From NCBI GenBank assembly GCA_015075425.1, contig JABTUL010000002.1, positions 248,001-312,000 on the forward strand: a stretch of 64,000 bases of DNA, read 5' to 3'. The stretch comes from Spirochaetales bacterium (GTDB lineage Bacteria; Spirochaetota; Leptospiria; Leptospirales; Leptonemataceae). Of the stretch, positions 61,119 to 64,000 are shown piece after piece. The number at the start of each line of letters is the position of its first letter. Positions within the stretch are counted from its first letter, which is position 1. The position numbers and the translations under genes are program-made. The notes beneath the pieces were generated by a model. It saw only the letters and a list, made by a program, of their open reading frames with translations. It was not told the DNA's origin and did no database searches.

Positions 61119-62021
61119 CTACTCTTCCAGGCGTCCCAGAACCTCACGGGTGAGTTCCAGAAAATCGCCGCGCATGTCCGGATTCACTTCTTTTTTCTCT
61201 GTAATGATGTTCTTTCTGGTACCCAGAAGCTCGGCCACCCCTATCCGATCCATGACCATGCTTTCCAGCAATTTGTCACCATATGTGTCACGTAATTTTT
61301 TGCTCTGCTCCTCATGCTCCCGGACCAGATGAGCGCCGCCGCGGCGCACACGATTGCGTACGATTCCCAGAAAGCGAGCCCCGGTCCGGACATTTTTTTC
61401 ATGCATTTCCGTTAGCATGTTCTGGATATGCTGCAAGATGAACGGTATGCCGTAACAGGAAATGAAATCGGGAATGGTCGGAACAAGATAGTAATCACTG
61501 GCAATGATGGCGTTGCGAGCAATCATGTAAATATTGGGCGGACAATCAAAAAGGATAAAGTCATAGCTGCGACGCACGGCAGAGATGGCTTCTCGCAAAA
61601 TCAAATACCTCTGCAAATAGAACTCTTCCATGGAATCGATGTAACGCGGTTTGCGGCTTACCAGGCGCATATCATATTCGGGAAGCTCCAGGTGAGAGGG
61701 CAATAAATCAAGGCCGGGTGACGTGCCTTCCATGCTATCCCAGGCTCGATTGAGGGCGTTGGGAATGATCCACGCCGGATCAAGTTCCGGACCTTCATGG
61801 TAAAACGATTCCAGGACGTTTTTAATCGAACCGGCGCGCTCCACGCGCTCGGCCCAGTAGTGTTCATCAATGGTAGACAAAGACAGGCTGCACTGGGGAT
61901 CCAGATCGACAATGAGCACTTTTTTGGCAAATTCACTGGCCAGGCAAACACCCAGTTCCAGGGTCAGAGTGGTTTTGCCCACGCCCCCCTTGTAGTTGAT
62001 AACCGAAATTACCCTTGCCAC
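61119..62021 (-). CDS. Stand-alone ParA/Soj-type ATPase
   Basis: 300 residues. Deviant Walker A KGGVGKTT (about 11-18), motif LIVDLDPQCS, and FDCPPN. It lacks a neighbouring parB gene, so it is an orphan that may position a protein cargo or a plasmid-like element. Translation appears to start at GTG, with AGGAG very close. A GATAAT lies 9 bases upstream. It diverges from the nucleotidyltransferase gene. Confidence 0.9.
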   Translation of the reverse strand: MARVISVINYKGGVGKTTLTLELGVCLASEFAKKVLIVDLDPQCSLSLSTIDEHYWAERVERAGSIKNVLESFYHEGPELDPAWIIPNALNRAWDSMEGTSPGLDLLPSHLELPEYDMRLVSRKPRYIDSMEEFYLQRYLILREAISAVRRSYDFILFDCPPNIYMIARNAIIASDYYLVPTIPDFISCYGIPFILQHIQNMLTEMHEKNVRTGARFLGIVRNRVRRGGAHLVREHEEQSKKLRDTYGDKLLESMVMDRIGVAELLGTRKNIITEKKEVNPDMRGDFLELTREVLGRLEE

Positions 62022-62104
62022 TCTCCTGTCATTATCGACCCCCCGGCCGCGCCGACCCGTAAGAAATGTGTTGCCCCGACAGGCGGCGATGCAATGCCCT
62101 GTGC

Positions 62105-62770
62105 ATGCCGGAACTGTTGATCGACAAATACCTGGCTCTCAAGGATAAATACCGCAACTACGATACAAAGCATGCTCTCAAATTGATGCAGGCCTTCCGC
62201 TACGCCGTGCGTCACCTGGCAGAGAAAGGATACACGGTTGCCTTTGAAATGTTAGGGAGCATCAATTTTGGCATTGTCGATCCCCACTCGGATGCGGATT
62301 GTATTCTCTATCACTACTGTGAAATCCATGAAAGCCAGGGTGAATGTCCGCCCAATTGCAGCAATCTGAGCTGGGTCAAAAAAGAAGCGGTGGAATCCGT
62401 GAGGCGCAGTTTTCAAAATCCCCGATTCTCCCTGGAAATTCTGGACACCATCAACCTGCGCTACCTGGAGGACAGCCTGAAAAGGGCCGACTTTTCCGAT
62501 GAAAACGAAGCCATCTTCCGCTTTTTCTTTTACCGCAGCATAGGCCGACCGGTCAATCGACCTCTGGTTCGCCTGTATTTCAATCAATTGCTGGCCCATA
62601 CAGAAATCGTTCAGAAATACAAAGAACGTGCTTCACTGATGCTTGCAGAATATTTACATACAACATCCCATCGTTATTCATTTAATAAATACAACGAAAG
62701 AATTCTCAATCGCGGCCTGGTTGTCCCTGAAGAATTGACCAGCGAACTCAGCGGCTATCTGAAAGCTTGA
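62105..62770 (+). CDS. Nucleotidyltransferase-fold protein with a Cys cluster
   Basis: 221 residues from ATG 62105. FEMLGSINFGIVDPHSDADCIL has the Pol beta-type pattern G51-S52 ... D63-x-D65, which binds metal and nucleotide. Cys66, Cys72, Cys81 and Cys85 crowd right after it (in YCEIHESQGECPPNCSN) and may bind zinc. The C-terminal half is helical. Function unknown. Its last 23 bases overlap the convergent PhoU-like gene. Confidence 0.6.
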   Translation: MPELLIDKYLALKDKYRNYDTKHALKLMQAFRYAVRHLAEKGYTVAFEMLGSINFGIVDPHSDADCILYHYCEIHESQGECPPNCSNLSWVKKEAVESVRRSFQNPRFSLEILDTINLRYLEDSLKRADFSDENEAIFRFFFYRSIGRPVNRPLVRLYFNQLLAHTEIVQKYKERASLMLAEYLHTTSHRYSFNKYNERILNRGLVVPEELTSELSGYLKA

Positions 62771-63500
62771 CGGATTTTTCAGAAACGTTGATCTCACTGT
62801 AACGAAGCACAGAACCACGCGATTCAAAATCCATGTGCCGGATATCCTGTCCTGTTGCCAGACGAATCAACTCTTCCGTAATATTTACGGAAATATCACC
62901 GATACGTTCCAGAGCCAGGATCATCCGGTAGTAATCCAGAAGCTGTCTCTGGGTGAAGCTGCGCCAATCACAGATTTCATCAAAAAGCTCGGCGCTCAGT
63001 AAATCAATTTCCTTTTCTATTAGATGAATCGATCCAAAAAATTTTTCCTTCTGCTCGATCAAAGATTCAACGGACATTCCTACGCTGGTAATCACGCGAC
63101 TCAGAAGTAGGTTGAGTTTGGTATCTTCGCGATAGTAATCCGTTGTGAGGCTTCCGGTGAGATAGGCTCGGGAGCAGTTGACCACCTGATCCCCCATCCT
63201 TTCAAAAAATCGACTGAAGCGAATGGCTGACAGTGCAAAAACCAGCGGATCTTCACGCATGAGTCTTCCAGCCATGGGTTCATTGATTCCGCGCGAAGCC
63301 ACCGCCTCAAGAATCGCATTCTGGCTCAGATTATCGATTTCCTTCTCGAGGCGATCCAGCTCATCGTCTCTCTGGACAATGGAGCGAGCAATCTTCTGGT
63401 CTCCGCTCTCAAAGCAGTCGCTGAGTAAAATCACCTGCTCGAGGGTAGCTTCTGCCATTGTATAGAGATGAGAAATCATGAAATTGAATTTGGATGGCAT
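62748..63500 (-). CDS. PhoU-domain protein
   Basis: 250 residues from MPSKFNFMI at 63500. Two PhoU repeats: RFSRFFERMGDQVVNCSRAY and ALERIGDISVNITEELIRLAT, both with the E-R-x-GD-x3-N metal-binding core. PhoU proteins regulate phosphate uptake with Pst and PhoR, but no pst, pho or Na/Pi-cotransporter gene is nearby. C-terminal 20 residues are charged. Confidence 0.85.
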   Translation of the reverse strand: MPSKFNFMISHLYTMAEATLEQVILLSDCFESGDQKIARSIVQRDDELDRLEKEIDNLSQNAILEAVASRGINEPMAGRLMREDPLVFALSAIRFSRFFERMGDQVVNCSRAYLTGSLTTDYYREDTKLNLLLSRVITSVGMSVESLIEQKEKFFGSIHLIEKEIDLLSAELFDEICDWRSFTQRQLLDYYRMILALERIGDISVNITEELIRLATGQDIRHMDFESRGSVLRYSEINVSEKSVKLSDSR

Positions 63501-63546
63501 TACGTATCCTTGATTCCCTGATGAACGACCCAAAAATTCAGGTTGC

Positions 63547-63553
63547 TATTATA
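63547..63553. promoter_or_regulatory. Overlapping divergent -10 elements
   Basis: TATTAT on the + strand (63547-63552, preceded by TGC, an extended -10) and a perfect TATAAT on the - strand (63548-63553) overlap base for base. Neither has a good -35. They would serve the gene at 63577 and the PhoU-like gene at 63500. Confidence 0.5.
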
Positions 63554-63576
63554 CTCTATCCTTTACAATGCCTTGC

Positions 63577-64000
63577 ATGGAAGGTCTTATTATCTTTTTC
63601 GTCCTGATTTTTATCGGGATCTTCATTTTTATTCCCTTCATGATCCGTAAAGCAATGAAATCGGGTGCTCAGGCACGCAATTTTATTCCGGACCTGCTGC
63701 GGCTGACCGGCATGCAACTGAACGATCAAACGCTTTCCGGTGTCTACCGTGACTTCCCGGCCACCGTCCGCTTTGGCCTGGGGGTCAATATGGGCAAACT
63801 GATCATGAAAGGACCACGTCCCTCCAATCAGTTTGCAGGGCTGCATGGTCGTAATACTTTTTTCCAGACCCTGCATGTTCAGCTGGAGATCCCCGGCGCC
63901 GGGCTGCCGCCGCTGGGAATCAAAGAAAAGGTGGGCATTCTCAGAACGGATGAATTCCTTAATGAAATCATCAAACAAACGCGCATGGAATTACCGGAGC
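63577..64000 (+). CDS. Membrane-anchored unknown protein, truncated by the window edge
   Basis: The frame is open to base 64000 (141 codons seen). It begins MEGLIIFFVLIFIGIFIFIP, an N-terminal membrane segment, then a basic stretch (MIRKAMKSGAQARN) and a domain with FPATVRFGLGVNMGKLIMKGP. An in-frame ATG at 63568 adds three residues. No ribosome site is clear. I do not recognise a family; the C-terminus lies outside the window. Confidence 0.6.
   Translation, partial: MEGLIIFFVLIFIGIFIFIPFMIRKAMKSGAQARNFIPDLLRLTGMQLNDQTLSGVYRDFPATVRFGLGVNMGKLIMKGPRPSNQFAGLHGRNTFFQTLHVQLEIPGAGLPPLGIKEKVGILRTDEFLNEIIKQTRMELPE

Noticed and set aside
63556-63978. 140-residue - strand frame at the right edge
   Set aside because: The + strand frame has a clear membrane segment and open continuation; this is its shadow.

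Overview
The window is one continuous piece of bacterial chromosome, most likely from a moderately G+C-rich spirochaete of the Leptospirales (Leptonema/Turneriella-like rather than Leptospira itself). The reasons are one unbroken secE-to-rplQ supercluster, an asparagine at the RpoB position equivalent to E. coli Ser531 (a residue reported for naturally rifampicin-resistant spirochaetes), class III cyclases, a Gram-negative TonB/ExbBD/outer-membrane-receptor system and an mreBCD-mrdA-rodA operon. No 16S gene is present, so the assignment is inference.

Region 1 (1-9242, mostly + strand): a class III cyclase overlapping a CorA-type transporter, a DUF4442 hot-dog protein, a GPH-type symporter and a secreted unknown; then a convergent metallo-beta-lactamase-fold lipoprotein; then a PAS/GAF-like class III cyclase followed with overlaps or tiny gaps by a siroheme-pathway dehydrogenase, an RNA 2H phosphoesterase and a GmhB-like heptose phosphatase. 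Region 2 (9255-13089): tRNA-Val(GAC), a DedA protein, and a surface-polysaccharide group (GT4 glycosyltransferase, degenerate methyltransferase-like protein) divergent from GDP-mannose 4,6-dehydratase.

Region 3 (13097-42915, all - strand): read from right to left, tRNA-Thr, tRNA-Trp, secE, nusG, rplKAJL, rpoBC, rpsLG, fusA, tuf, the S10 and spc clusters, secY, adk, infA, rpmJ, rpsM, rpsK, rpoA, rplQ and a DUF4202 gene. The gene rpsD (S4), usually between rpsK and rpoA, is absent. Most junctions overlap or are only a few bases apart; the two larger internal gaps are rplL-rpoB (153 bases, strongly structured) and rpoC-rpsL (205 bases).

Region 4 (about 43190-45475): a visibly G+C-richer three-gene operon on the - strand, probably acquired: an SQR-like flavoprotein, an ArsR-rhodanese fusion regulator and a DsrE protein, with a promoter overlapped by a palindromic operator. 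It looks like a self-regulated reactive-sulfur (persulfide/sulfide) module.

Region 5 (45547-55905, - strand): two unknown proteins, one carrying three copies of a short helical motif in Ala/Pro linkers; a nucleoside-phosphorylase-fold protein; and the cell-elongation operon mreB-mreC-mreD-mrdA-rodA preceded by two membrane-anchored unknowns. Region 6 (55995-61115, + strand): a translationally coupled series of SurA_N-like membrane protein, CheX-like phosphatase, very short TonB, ExbB, ExbD and a TonB-dependent receptor. Region 7 (61119-64000): a stand-alone ParA ATPase divergent from a nucleotidyltransferase-fold protein, a PhoU-like protein, and an unannotated membrane-anchored gene running off the right edge.

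The best leads for something new are the CheX gene inside the TonB operon, the triple-motif scaffold-like protein, the sulfur operon with its near-leaderless promoter, and the structured rplL-rpoB leader. All functional statements rest on reading of motifs; no database search was run.
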